A model generated the notes under the pieces. The model worked only from the letters and a program-made list of their open reading frames with translations. It was not told the origin of the DNA and did no database searches. From Artocarpus heterophyllus (Eukaryota; Streptophyta; Magnoliopsida; Rosales; Moraceae): a DNA stretch of 64,000 bases. The stretch is from assembly GCA_025403435.1 (NCBI GenBank), contig CM046345.1:19958809-20022808 (forward strand), in the 5' to 3' direction. The position numbers and the translations under genes are program-made. Positions 44,791-56,159 of the stretch are shown piece after piece; within the stretch, counting starts at the first letter, position 1; each line of letters opens with the position of its first letter.

Positions 44791-46476
44791 TTTCAATCTA
44801 TAATAAAGAATCATATACCAAACATAAGCAAACATAAAATAATAATTTAGTACAATAACACAATCATGTAAAAAATATACAAATGTGTTTATGTGTCAAA
44901 ACCTTGAAAATATCATAACCTTACAACGATAATTCCCAACTCAGAATTCAACAAGCTCCTAGGAGAGTCATGCCAAATTCAATCAGGAACACGGATCCCC
45001 TCTTGATTAATATATGTCATCCAGGACCCGTATGATCCAGCATATATTAATAATTGTTTCTTTGGCCATTAATTTTATTAATAGAGCTCCTAGGGGAGGT
45101 TAATAATAAAATTAACGTAAGTGTATAACTATCATTTTAATATTTTATCTATGATATATAATCACCACCTAGGGGTGTGCAACCAGAAATCATGCTAAAA
45201 TACATTATCCTCTCAGAGATCTAATCTGGTACATGATAGAAATCCCTTCCGAGAGGTCGGGACCACCATGTTCTGCCTATAGACCAACGATGGAGGCCTT
45301 AGGTCCTCTCTTCGAAAACCTTCTCCCACTCAATCTTTTGAAATCAAGGTTTTATTTTAAAAATATGCATGAATAATTTTAACATGAGCGGCACTCCCTA
45401 TTCTATATGACATGTTATCAATATACATGGCAAATTATATTATAATGCATACAAGCAAAGTAAACAAGCAAAGCTACAAGCAAAATAATAAATAACCGTA
45501 ATATTATGGCTCCATCCTAGAGAATAGAAAACTAAGATTACAAGAGAATAATCGAGACATTTTATCGATTCTTCATCCTTGAATCCTCAAGTTGTATCCT
45601 TCTTCATGTAATTCCCATCTTCAAGTCTTCAATCCCGTATGAATCAAATACTTCAGATTTTCGGTCATATCCAAATTTAATGTTTCTCAGAATTGTTTCA
45701 AAAATAAAATTAAAACTGTACCAGAAAAACTACACCTCTTTTGGAAATTTTCTAGCTCTCAGTCGACAGGCCGATCTTCAAGATCGGCCTACTGGTCATG
45801 CTCCATCGGCCTACCAAATTGGAAGATCGGCCTACCAACACATGAAAGTTTCGTCCAGTTTGTCCTGCTGCTAGAGCTACCTAATTCTACCCCACTGACG
45901 GCCTACCGAACCACATGTTTGGCCTACCGATCTGTGACCATCGGCCTACCGAACTGGAGGGTTTGGCATGCCGACCGAACAGAAATCTCCCATTGCAGAA
46001 AATACAATTTTAATGCAATTCATCAATTTTATTTTCAACAATTCAAAAACAAAAATTATAGACTCAAGAAATACTTGGGTGCGCCATCATCCATCTTCCA
46101 TATCCGCCTTCTAGATCTGTCTTTTTCAAATGATTTTTTAATTACAAAATTCTTACAAATTTAAAATTAAACAACAATTCCTAGATGGATATGATAGTCC
46201 GCCATCTAATTATATGAAAAAACTAGATACACATTCTAACCTCTAAGGAACCATAACCTATATAAATTAATTAATTAATAAATAATTAAATAACAATTTA
46301 ATCAAACATAATTAATTAATAAACATTCACTATATAATCCATGACAACATAAAAAATATATAGAAACCTAGAGTGCCAACTCTCTATAAAATTAAATTCA
46401 AGCATAGGAGAGTTTAAGATCACAAAATTTATACATACAACATGATCATAAACTCGTAAATTTATGTAAAAACCAT
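44791..46476 (-). other. 5' leader of element D
   Basis: About 1.7 kb. Dyad-motif block at about 45760-45975; conserved peptide frame ILRNIKFGYDRKSEVFDSY at about 45615-45710 (- strand); TTAATTAATTAAT tract near 46266-46280. Confidence 0.75.
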
Positions 46477-46489
46477 GGTTCTGATACCA
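46477..46489 (-). other. Primer-binding site of element D
   Basis: The - strand reads TGGTATCAGAACC, one base different from the canonical initiator Met-tRNA primer site. Confidence 0.8.
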
Positions 46490-46491
46490 AT

Positions 46492-48502
46492 TGTTGGAAA
46501 AAGAGTGCGCAGTGGGAATTTCAAAAATTTTACATCAGAGTATTTTCCAAAGCACAAGTTTGACATGCTATATGCATAAATTACCCAGATCTTACTAACC
46601 TTTGCATACCGAAGAACTTCCACAATCCGTGAAGAGAAGTAACGTTCCAAAAGAGCTTCAACCAACTGGTCTTCTGTGCTATTCTCTATCCATGACCGGA
46701 GTGAGTGTTGGCTCACACGTACAGCTCTTCCACAAGGTGACACTCCTTCCAACCGATCGAGAAAACCTAAAGCAAGTATTCATGATTTGTGAACAAAAGC
46801 TCTCAGGAAGTTTTTAGATTCTCACTAGCAGAGTATCACTCTTAATCTCTCAATTGATATGAGTAACTCTTTAGACTTACTCCTTTTATATAGAGGTTGG
46901 GCCTAGGGTTAGTACTTATCAGATTAGGTCTCAAAAACTTGAAATAGAATCAAGTTTGGATTAATATCTGATAAGATCCGCGTAAAAATGCGTAATCTTA
47001 TCCTTCGCTCATCGGCAGGCCGAATAGGCCCCATCGACAGGCTAAACACATGGATCGGCGGGCCGAACTGGCGATTAAAAATCTCCATGAATCTTTTATT
47101 TTTCACTTGAGATTCTATAGGATAAAGTCTTAGTTTTAATTCAAATAACCCAATAGAAAAGTTATCTAAATAAAACAACTTTATCTAGATTATCTCTAGG
47201 AAAATAAATCAATTCCCAATAATTCTACAAGTTTATCTTGATCTAATTTATCTAAAATTAAATCAACCAATAAATAGACAAGAATTATCCGATCCTAATA
47301 ATTCAACAAGTTTATCTTAAATTAATTTTATCACAAAATTAATTCAACCGATAAACAAACATGAATTTTTTGATTCTTCCAAATTTCAACCAATTTGATA
47401 AATCCGAAATAAGTCACCAATTATTAGAAAAGCACATCGTGTCGTTACAGAATGTTCTGAGCTAGCAAAGGGGGCCAAATGGGCCTATATAGTTTAAGCT
47501 CTCGATAATTATGAAACCCAATATCCCAGATATATATTTCATAATTGTCAACTCCAACGCTACTCCACTAAAAGCTTGGAGCTGCACTCTCGAACTACAT
47601 AGAATTATGAAGCCCGTATAGCTAAGTCTCTATGACATATCATAGTGTATCGTATCCCCATATGATAATTCATAATCAACTTAAGGACAAGTTTTGTCTT
47701 ACCTTCCCGATTATTTTTATCTTACGTTCCATTATCTCACCATCTGAAAACTTACTATCCAAAGACAGTATACCATTTGGTTACACCTATGTATCCAAAT
47801 GGTTGAGCGCTCCAGTTTTCAATTACAGGATAACGCATATAGGAGGATATCATTACTCCTAAAGAGGAGCTATGGATTTTATATCTATAAATAACAGGTC
47901 TACGCTATCAAGAGTCATGTCTCCAATGTACCGGCATGCATACCACTATTAAGATGTGAGTGTCACCCTTTGGTACATCAAAAGACACAAGTTAACACAA
48001 CAGACCCACTATTCATCTCAGGATTAAGATACAACACAAATGATTGTCTAAAGTGAATCGATTTGCCGAGATAGAATTATTAATACAAATCAATTCACTA
48101 TATGTCATGACCATCACATCGTCACCTATGACAACGTGCCAATGTTTCTATTCACGGAGTCCACCTCCGATGGTCAAGAAAAACCATCTCCCAGAAGGGA
48201 TATAGACAACATAACAATCTTTGCATGAATAAAGCATCCAACTTTATTCCCTTGATTGCGGATCTTATGATTTAGACCATCACCTTAAGAATCATGTCTT
48301 TTGCATAATCCTTCCATCATATGCCCAAGTCTTAAGGTTTAGACTGACAATCTCAGACTATTGTTTGCTTAACATATATTCAACAAATATGAACATAAAG
48401 AGGACAAGATTTGGTATATAAACAATGAATAAATTCTTTATTGATAAAAATGTCTCCAAAAGCTTCGTACATTTTTACTCCTTAGGGCATACATGTCTAA
48501 CA
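46492..48502 (-). repeat. 5' LTR of element D
   Basis: 2011 bp, TGTTGGAAAAAGAGTGCGC to ATGTCTAACA. It shares the distinctive GAGTGCGCAG(C/T)GGGAATTT start with D's 3' LTR, supporting that they are a pair. TATA-like box complement at 46884-46893; dyad motifs at about 47010-47070. Confidence 0.92.
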
Positions 48503-49620
48503 TGAAACCTATAGGGTGTAAGTGGATCTATAAGAGAATGAGTGGAGCAAATAGGAAAGTTGAAACCTATAAGGCTAGATTGGTAGCTAAGGGATACATG
48601 CAAAAGGATGGAATCGGTTACAAGAAAACCTTTTGCCTATAGCCATGCTTAAGTCCATCTGCATTCTCTTATCCATAGCTACTTCTCTCAACTACGAGAT
48701 TTGACAGATGGATGCCAAGTTAGCTTTTATAAATGGCTATCTTGATGAGTCCATATATATGGTACAACCAGATGGGTTCAAGGCTAAGGGTTAAGAGGAT
48801 AAAGTTTAAAAGCTGCTAAACTCAATTTATGGAATTAAGCAAGCTTCTTGTTCGTGGAACATAAGGTTTGATTAGGTGATCAAGACTTACAGGTTCAAAC
48901 AAAATGTGGATGAACTATGTGTCGACAAGCACATTAAGGATAGGAATGTGATTTTTCCGCTACTCTATGTAGATGACATTCTGCTGATTAGCAATAATGT
49001 TAGGGCGTTGTCATCGGTTAAATTATGGTTGACTAAGTAGTTTGATATGAAAGACTTGGGTGAAGCTAATTATATTCTCAGTATCCAAATCTTTTGGGAT
49101 AGGAAGAATAAAATGATAACTTTATCCCAAGTGGCCTATATAGATAAAATTCTCAAGAAGTATACAATGTAGAATTTCAAGAGAGGTAGGCTGCCATTTA
49201 GGTTTGGAATTATTCTTTCTAAGAAAGATTCACCAAAGTCTAAAAAAGAAATAAATAAATGAAGAAGGTGCCTTATGCTTTGGCAATGGGTAGTCTCATT
49301 TATGTTATGCTTTACACATGGCCAGACATTGGTTATATGGTCGGGATAGTAAGTCAATTTCAGTCAGATCTAGGATTGAACCACTAGGTTATGGTCAAGC
49401 ATAATTTCAAGTACCTGAGAAGGACTCAATGGTATATGCTTGTGTATTTAAGTGGGGATCTAACACCTCTAGGATACACTGATTTGGATTTTCAATCCTG
49501 TCTGGATTCGATAAGATCGACTTCTGGTTTTGTGTTTACTCTGGGTGGTGGTGCCGTTGTTTGGAGAAGTGTCAAACAAGATTGTACTTTAGATTCAAAA
49601 ATGACGGTTGAGTATGTGGC
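48503..49620 (+). pseudogene. + strand copia RT/RNase H fragment, heavily decayed
   Basis: Begins inside RT at [12 protein letters not shown] and runs through [49 protein letters not shown] (48960-48995), LTK..FDMKDLGEANYILSIQ and into RNase H (49391-49620: FKYLRRTQWYMLVY, YTDLDFQSCLDS, VEYVA). It has many stop codons and more amino-acid differences than the other copies, so it is probably older. It stops mid-domain at 49620 where the G-rich tract begins. It could be the 3' part of the element whose gag fragment is at 38060-38725, but protease and integrase are missing. Confidence 0.9.
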
Positions 49621-50075
49621 AGGGCCGAGTGGGTCGCGGTGGGGGCCTCGGGGGGGGTGGGGGACCTAGGGGGTAAGGTCAAGTGGCGCGGGGGCTGGGG
49701 CAAGGGGGATGGGGGGGTCGAGGTAGGGGGCTGGGGGGGGTGGGGGCTGGTGGGGGTCCTAGGGTGGGCAGGGGCGGGTGGAGGGCCTGGGGAGAGGGGC
49801 AAGGGGGGAGGGGATGAGGGGCCGTGGGGGCCAGGGGGAGGGGCCAAGGGGCCTGGGGGTGGGGGGGTTAGGGCTGGGGTGAGGGGCGAGGGGGGAGGGG
49901 GCAAGGGGGGTGGGGACGGGGGGGGGGGGAGGGGGGTGGGGACGGGGAAGCTGGGGCTGCGGTGAGTGGTGAGAGGGGTGGGGCGGTCGCTATGGGGGGG
50001 TGGGGGGGTGGGGGAGGGTGGGGCTGGGGGTAGGAGCGGGCAAGGGGGGTGGCGGTGTTCACGATGGGGGAAGCA
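49621..50075. repeat. Extreme G-rich, strand-asymmetric low-complexity tract
   Basis: Almost all G on the + strand with scattered GGGGCTGGG-like words and many runs of five to nine G. Long frames on both strands (Gly-rich on +, Pro-rich on -) follow from the composition and are not evidence of a gene. The boundary with the RNase H fragment is abrupt. It may be an internal part of a CACTA element, a simple-sequence expansion, or partly a sequencing or assembly artefact. Confidence 0.7.
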
Positions 50076-50329
50076 AATAGAGAAAGGGAGGGGGAAGAAG
50101 GGAGAGAGAGGGAGGGGGAGCTTATCGGTGGCGTGGGGTAGCTATGGTGGCACCGTGGAGATGATGGCGGTGGAGGGATGTCGGAATTTTTAGAGAGAGA
50201 AAGTGGGATTTTAGAGAGAGAGAAAAAGGAATTTGAGAAAGAGAGTAAGGAATGGGCTTAGAGGGAGGGCGTGCTTATGGGTGGGGGTGGTGCGAATTTC
50301 AAAATATGAGGGGGGAAATTTAGCATCTT

Positions 50330-50554
50330 CCATGATGGTTTTTGGCAAAACCGTCGTGGAAGACGTTCTACCATGACAGTTTTGGGGAAAACCATCGTGG
50401 AAGACATTTCCCACGACGTGGAAAAATACTGCTTGTGTCAAATTGAAAAAGCTTTCCACAAGGGTTTTTGCAAAAATCATCATGGAAAATACTATCCACG
50501 ACAGTATTTGGAAAAACCGTCGTAAAAAATTGTCTTCAATTTTTCTTACTAGTA
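50330..50554. mobile_element. Right terminus of a CACTA element with palindrome array
   Basis: Read on the - strand from 50554: TACTAGTAAGAAAAATTGAA, a CACTA-type end with the first C changed to T. It is followed by four or five imperfect palindromes of about 30 bp built on CCACGACGGTTTTT..AAAACCGTCGTGG (50330-50525). The organisation matches 54399-54735, so this is a second element's right end. The purine-rich 50160-50325 and perhaps the G-rich tract would be its interior. No left terminus or transposase for it was found. Confidence 0.7.
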
Positions 50555-50850
50555 CACATAATATTCAAGCTGCCTAGGGTGGCCAGCCCGTGTGTTAAGC
50601 ATCCAATGGCCAGAATGTATACTTTATCTCAGTTTTCACTTGAAATTTAACTATAGATAGATATACAAAAATTAAGAAAATATTGAAAAATGCAATAAAT
50701 TAAAGAAAAATGTTACAAGTAAATTAACATATATACAATTTATTGATGCTCATCTTTTTATCTTTTTTTTTTCATTGGTTCCTCAATACATATCCATTCC
50801 ATATCTTTATGAAGCAAGTGCGAAACATCATCTTCAAAATTATCTATCTC

Positions 50851-53800
50851 TTAAACCAGTGGCAATCCCTTTGTGAATGAAGGGATGTTTGCACAATCTT
50901 CATCAACTTCTTCACCCCCAATAACTATTCTTGGCTTTGTCAGGATTACTAGAGACAACTCCATGCCTTGGGGATCTGTAGTATAAAAAACTTGGATTGC
51001 TTGTGATGCCATAATGAAGGGATCATTCCTGCATCCCAATCTTCTAAATTCTAACACCGTGATGCCGTCATTGTCGTTCTTAACATAGTTATTGTCGGCC
51101 CACTTGCACTTAAAAAGTGCTATGCGTAATCCCCCATAATCAAGTTCCCGACTATCTTCAATGAAACCAAAGTACTTCATGGTTCCATATATGGGATTCT
51201 TGTCCTTGGCGGAGGCCATATGCATCGCCTCAGCATGGAGAGTCACACAACTATTTTGCACCGAATGCTTCTCATCCCTTTTACGAGTGTAGAAAGTGTA
51301 ACCATTTATGGAATATGACGTGTACCTTATAACTACCGACGATGGTCCTCTAGCTAGGTTCTTCAACTCCTGTGACATGCGTCCATCTTGTGATGTGGAG
51401 CACTTGCCATAGATGTGTGCTCTAATCCACAACCAAAAGGTCTGGTTGTGTTCATCTTGCAACCACTTTTCATTTCTTGCTCTTTTTGGGCATGCTTTTT
51501 TTAATTCGTTCATATGCACCTCAATGAAAGGCTCCACTTTATTAGCATTGTGCACGACATAAAGACAAGCTTGCTCCTACTCCTCTCAATTTACTGATGA
51601 AGGATTGCCCGTAGATAGTCCCCTAGCCTCAATGTTTATAGTCTTTGGCACCCAATTTTGTCCGCATTAGATAGGTACTCGGAGCAAAATTCAACCGATT
51701 CCTCAACTATGTAACTTTCTACAATACATCCCTCCGGCCTATTTCGATTCTACACATGGCCCTTCAAAACCTTCATATATCTTTCAAATGGGTACATCCA
51801 TCTCAAATACACCAGTCTGCATAACTTAACTTCACGTACTAAGTGCATCGTTAAATGAATCATGATGTCAAAAAAATGCTAGTGCAAAATACTTTTCAAG
51901 CATGCATAACGTTTGCACCAACTCCAATTGCAATGAATCTAGCACTAATGGATCAATGACCTTCAAGCATATTGAATTGAAGAACAAGCACAACTTGAAA
52001 ATTCCAAATCTCACATCCTTTGTTAGAATTCCTCACAAAGCAAGTGGTAGTAATTGATGCATCAACACATGACAATCGTGTGTTTTCATGCCAATAAGTT
52101 TCAAACCCTTCACTGACACCAACTTTTTGAAGTTCAAAGAATACCTGTCTGGCACTTTTGATGAAGCAAGCCATTCACAGAGCTTTCTCTTTTCTGCTTT
52201 GGATAATGTGTGCTTTGTTGGAGGTAAGTAAGTGCGGTTGCCTCTTTTCTCAGGAAACAAATTAGGCCTAATCTCCATTTCCATGAGATCCAACCAAGCT
52301 TTTTCACCATCCTTACTCATGCCCAGAATGTCAAGCAAAATGCCAACTACAGATTCACAAATGTTTTTCTCAATATACATAACATCTAAGCAATGCTGAA
52401 CAAAAAGTGTCTTCCAATAGGGAAGATAAAAAAAGATTGATCTTTTTTTCCATAGTCCATCATTTGGCGGCTCGTCCTTACCTCACTTTCTCTTACCAAA
52501 TACGACTCTTATATCTTATACCATTTCAAATATTTGTTCACTTGTAAAAAGGCGAGGAGGTCTCTTTCTTCACTGTTGCCATCAAAGGCTTTCTTTTGTT
52601 TGCGGTAGCGATGATCTCTTAGCAACAATCTTCTATGACCAAGAAAAATAGTTTTCTTTCCATTCTTCAATCGTTTGTGAGACGTTTCAATCATGCAAAT
52701 AGGACAACCAATAGAACTCTTCATCGAATAACCAGAAAAGTTGCCATATGCAGGGAAGTCGTTAATTGTCCATATCAACATTGCACGAAGTGTGAACGTC
52801 TCTTTTCGGTAAGCATCTCTAACTTCAACTCTATTTTCCCACAACTTTTTTAGGTCATCGATTAACGGTGCCAAGTATACATCAATTTCATTACCTAGTT
52901 GGTGAGGACCCAAAATCAATAAAGACAACATTGAAAACTTTCGCTTCATGCACAACTTTGGAGGGAGATTATAGTTAACAAGTATTGCGGGCCAAGTGCT
53001 ATGTCTACTACTCATGTTACCATGTGGGTTCATTCTATCCGTCAACAAAGCGAAATGTATGTTTCTTGGATCCACACTAAAGTTGGGTTGATCGGCTTCA
53101 AAAGTCTTCCATTGTGGTGAATCCATCGGGTGTCTAAGCATACCATCATCCACTCGTTTCTCACGATGCCATGTCAAATTCTTGGCATGTTCTGGGGTTC
53201 CAAATAAACGCCTCAAACGTGGTACCGGTGGAATGTACCATAACACTTTCTTTGGCACTCCATTCTTGCCATCTTTTGGCTCCTTTCCTTTCTTCCACCT
53301 TGCTTGTTGACAAACTGGACAATAATTCTCGTCCTCATACTCATGCCTATAGAGAACACAATCATTTTCACAAGCATGAATTTTCTCATAATCCATTCCC
53401 AAAGTGCTCAAAGTCTTCTTAGCCTCATACATACTAGTTGGTAATTTATTACCCTCTGGTAGAAGCCTTCCTAAAAATTCCAACAGCTTTATGAAACTAG
53501 AATTTGACCACCCACCCGATGCTTTCAAATTCCATAATCCAACTAAAGCAACCAATTTAGTGAAATTGGTACACCCCTTATACACGGGTGTCTCTGCATC
53601 ATTTATTATTGTCTCAAATAAATCCGGATGGTGCACAAAGTGTTCTTCTAAATCATTGACCATGTCAACCATATTGTTTTGATCCTCCATATTATCCTCC
53701 ACAATAGCTTGATTTTGTTTACTTACTAAAGTTGGATTGAAATTAGACTCGCCATGAAAATGCCACGTTTGATAACTACTTATAATTCCATTTCAAAATA

Positions 53801-53969
53801 AATGTCCTCTAACAATTGGAATTGGATGCAATCTATGGTTTCCACATTGAACACAAGGACACCAAATTTTATCACTATTGGCATGACTTTTGGCAAAATC
53901 CAAGAACTCTTCCACACCATTCACATACTCTCTAGACAATCGAAAATCCTACATCCATTTCCTATCCAT
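50851..53969 (-). pseudogene. CACTA transposase (TNP2-like), broken
   Basis: The start is most likely the ATG at 53967-53969: MDRKWM opens the Transpos_assoc domain (LSREYVNGVEEFLDFA, CPCVQCGN), with in-frame TAG after residue 6 and TGA after GHLF. The same frame continues into Transposase_21 (53702-52509: KMDYEKIHACENDC, YCPVCQQARW, LLTDRMNPHGNMSSRHSTWP, NYNLPPKLCMKRKFSMLSLL, GNEIDVYLAPLIDDL, TINDFPAYGN). After a frame break, KKRSIFFYLPYWKTLFVQH and MYIEKNICESVVGILL..HDCHVLMHQLLPLAL (52380-52033) follow. DUF4218 is readable in several frames at 52030-51560 (MYPFERY-type segment, RPEGCIV). The final frame (51555-50851) carries the end of DUF4218 and DUF4216 (YGTMKYFGFIEDSRELDYGG, NDPFIMASQAIQVFYTTDP). 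It is typical of the family in order and length, but non-functional. Confidence 0.92.
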
Positions 53970-54398
53970 TTTACAATTCCAAAATCCAAATAATAAATAG
54001 CAAATATTCAATTAAAATTAATTTCACAATTTATATATATACCCAACTATATATATTAATAACTCATAATTAATACAAAAACATCACCCATCACAAAACA
54101 AGTTACACATACTTATTATAAAACAAAGAAATCATACCCATGATCCACGCCCCAAATTTCATGGAATAAACAATGAAATCAACAACTATTTATCAATTTC
54201 GGATTAATTATACAACACAATCAACAACAATTTATCAATTTCTAACAAAAACTTACAATTTGGGCTGAGATTAAGGAGTGTGGAGGAGGAGAGAGACGGC
54301 GGTAGCAGATTCAGACGGGTCTGTGTTTGTATTTGTGAAGTGTGTTTCTGAATTGTGTCTGAATGCCGAGGTGGGAAAAAGGGCTTTTAAGTATGCTA

Positions 54399-54735
54399 CC
54401 ACGATGGTTTTATTAAAAACCGTGGTGGAATATGCTAATAGATACCACAACGGTTTTTCAAAAAACCATCGTGGTACCTCATATATTCCACGATGGTTTT
54501 TTGAAAAACCGTCATGGAATATATGAGCTACCATGGCAGTTTTTTGAAAGACCGTCATGGTAGCTTAATTCTTCCACGACGGATTTTCAAAAAACCGTCG
54601 TGGTAGCTCAGGCCCCATCCCATGATGGTTTTCATTTTTGCGGGCGTAATTCATCGCGCTTTTTTCACCTTACCACGACGGTTTTTAGGAAACGGTCGTG
54701 AAATAAAGGTCGTGTAATCAATAATTCTTGTAGTG
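54399..54735. repeat. Subterminal palindrome array of the CACTA element
   Basis: Five successive imperfect palindromes of about 30 bp (CCACGATGG...CCGTGGTGG type) spaced by about 20-30 bp, then two partial units, up to the terminus at 54735. The spacers are partly palindromic too: 54473-54532 forms a 60-bp imperfect palindrome from GGTACCTCATATATTCCA to TGGAATATATGAGCTACC. Subterminal repeats of this type bind TNPA-like proteins in En/Spm elements; their sequences differ between families. Confidence 0.8.
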
Positions 54736-56144
54736 TATTTTCTACCCGAGATTTCATTGGATAAAGTCTCAGTTTTAATTCAAATAGCCCAATAGAAAAG
54801 TTATCTAATTAAAATAACTTTATCTAGATAATCTCTGGGAAAATAAATGAATTCCTAATAATTCTACAAGTTTATCTTGATTTAATTTATTCAATTTTAA
54901 ATCAACTGATAAACAGACAAGAATTATCCGATCCTAATAATTCAACAAGTTTATCTTGAATTAATTTTTTCACAAAATTAATTCAACCAATAAACAGACA
55001 TGAATTATTTGATCCTTCCTAATTTCAACCAATCTAATAAATATGACATAAGTCACTAATTATTGGAAAAACACGTCGTATCATTACAGGATTTTGTGAG
55101 CGAGCAAAGGGGACCAAATGGACCTATATAGTTCAACCTCCTAATAATAATAAAACCCAATATCTTAGATATACATTTCATAATTATCAACTCCAACGCT
55201 ACTCCACTAAAAACTTGGAGCTACACTCTCAAACTATATAGAATTACGAAGCCCGTATAGCAAAGTCTCCATGACATATCATATTGTATTGTATCCCCAT
55301 AGGATTATCCATAACCAGCTTAAGGACAAGTTCTATCGTACCTTCCTAATTATTTTTATCTTATGTTCTATTATCTGACCATCAGAAAACTTATCATCTA
55401 AAGACGGTATACCATTCGATTACACCTGTGTATCTAAATGGTTGAGCACTCCAATTTTTCAATTATAGGATAACGTATATAAAAGGATATCACTACTCCT
55501 AAAGTGGAGTTATGGATTCCATATCTATGAATAATAGGTCTACGCTATCAAGAGTCATGCCTCCAACGTATCGACATGCATACCACTATTAAAATATGGC
55601 TGTCACCCTTTGGTACATCAAAAGACACAAGTCAAGACAACGGGCCCACTATTCATCTTAGGATTAAGATACAATACAAATGATTGTCTAAAGTGAATCG
55701 ATTTGCCAAGATAGAATTATTAATCCAAATCAATTCACTTTATGTCTCGATCTAACACATCGTCACCTATGACAATGTGCCAATGTTTTTATTCATAGAG
55801 TCGACCTCCGATGGTCAAGACAAACCATCTCCCAATAGGGATATAGACAACATAACAATCTTTTTATGAATAAAGCGTCCAACTTTATTCCCTCGATTGC
55901 GGATCTTATGATTTACACCGTCACCTTGAGAATTGTGTCTTCTGTATAATCTGTCCATCATATGCCCAATTCTTAAAGGTTTAGACCGACAGTCTCAGAC
56001 TATTGTTTGCTTAACATACATTCAACAAATATGAACATAAAGAGGATAAGATTTGGTATATAAATAATAAATAAATTCTTTATTGATAAAAATGTCTTCA
56101 AAAACATATTACATTTTTCCTCCTTAGGGCATACATGTCTAAAA
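54736..56144 (-). repeat. 3' LTR of element F (partial)
   Basis: Starts within the LTR at TATTTTCTACCCGAGATTTC next to the CACTA end and runs to ATGTCTAAAA (normal ...CTAACA), followed by the polypurine tract complement GTCTCCCACTTG. The inner roughly 600 bp of the LTR, including the TATA-like box, are missing. Confidence 0.88.
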
Positions 56145-56159
56145 GTCTCCCACTTGCAC

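Larger units (their letters stand above)
38815..48502 (-). mobile_element. Copia element D (both LTRs present, coding region broken)
   Basis: The only copy with two complete LTRs (38815-40848 and 46492-48502) and an uninterrupted 9.7-kb body. The flanks do not match: TAAAT lies to the left (38810-38814) and TGAAA to the right (48503-48507). The left neighbour is an LTR scrap in a + gag fragment and the right neighbour is a + RT fragment. Missing target duplications suggest the ends come from different insertions joined by LTR-LTR recombination, or that the flanks were deleted. The internal genes carry many stops and frameshifts. Confidence 0.9.
50555..54735 (-). mobile_element. CACTA (En/Spm) transposon relic with transposase
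   Basis: The right end is clear: on the - strand it starts CACTACAAGAATTATTGATT at 54735, followed by the palindrome array (54399-54700) and a transposase gene read leftward. The base after the end begins LTR sequence of element F (TATTTTCTACCCGAG). No left end reading CACTACAAGAA on the + strand is visible; the left side abuts another CACTA right end at 50554, so the element is left-truncated or rearranged. The 3-bp target duplication therefore cannot be tested. Confidence 0.85.

Noticed and set aside
49572..50062. Long Pro-rich and Gly-rich frames on both strands
   Set aside because: They follow directly from the G-rich composition; frames are open in several registers at once.
54399..54735. 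Regularly spaced palindromic repeats resembling a CRISPR array
   Set aside because: The repeats vary, the spacers are partly palindromic, the array sits at a CACTA terminus next to a plant transposase, and the genome is eukaryotic.
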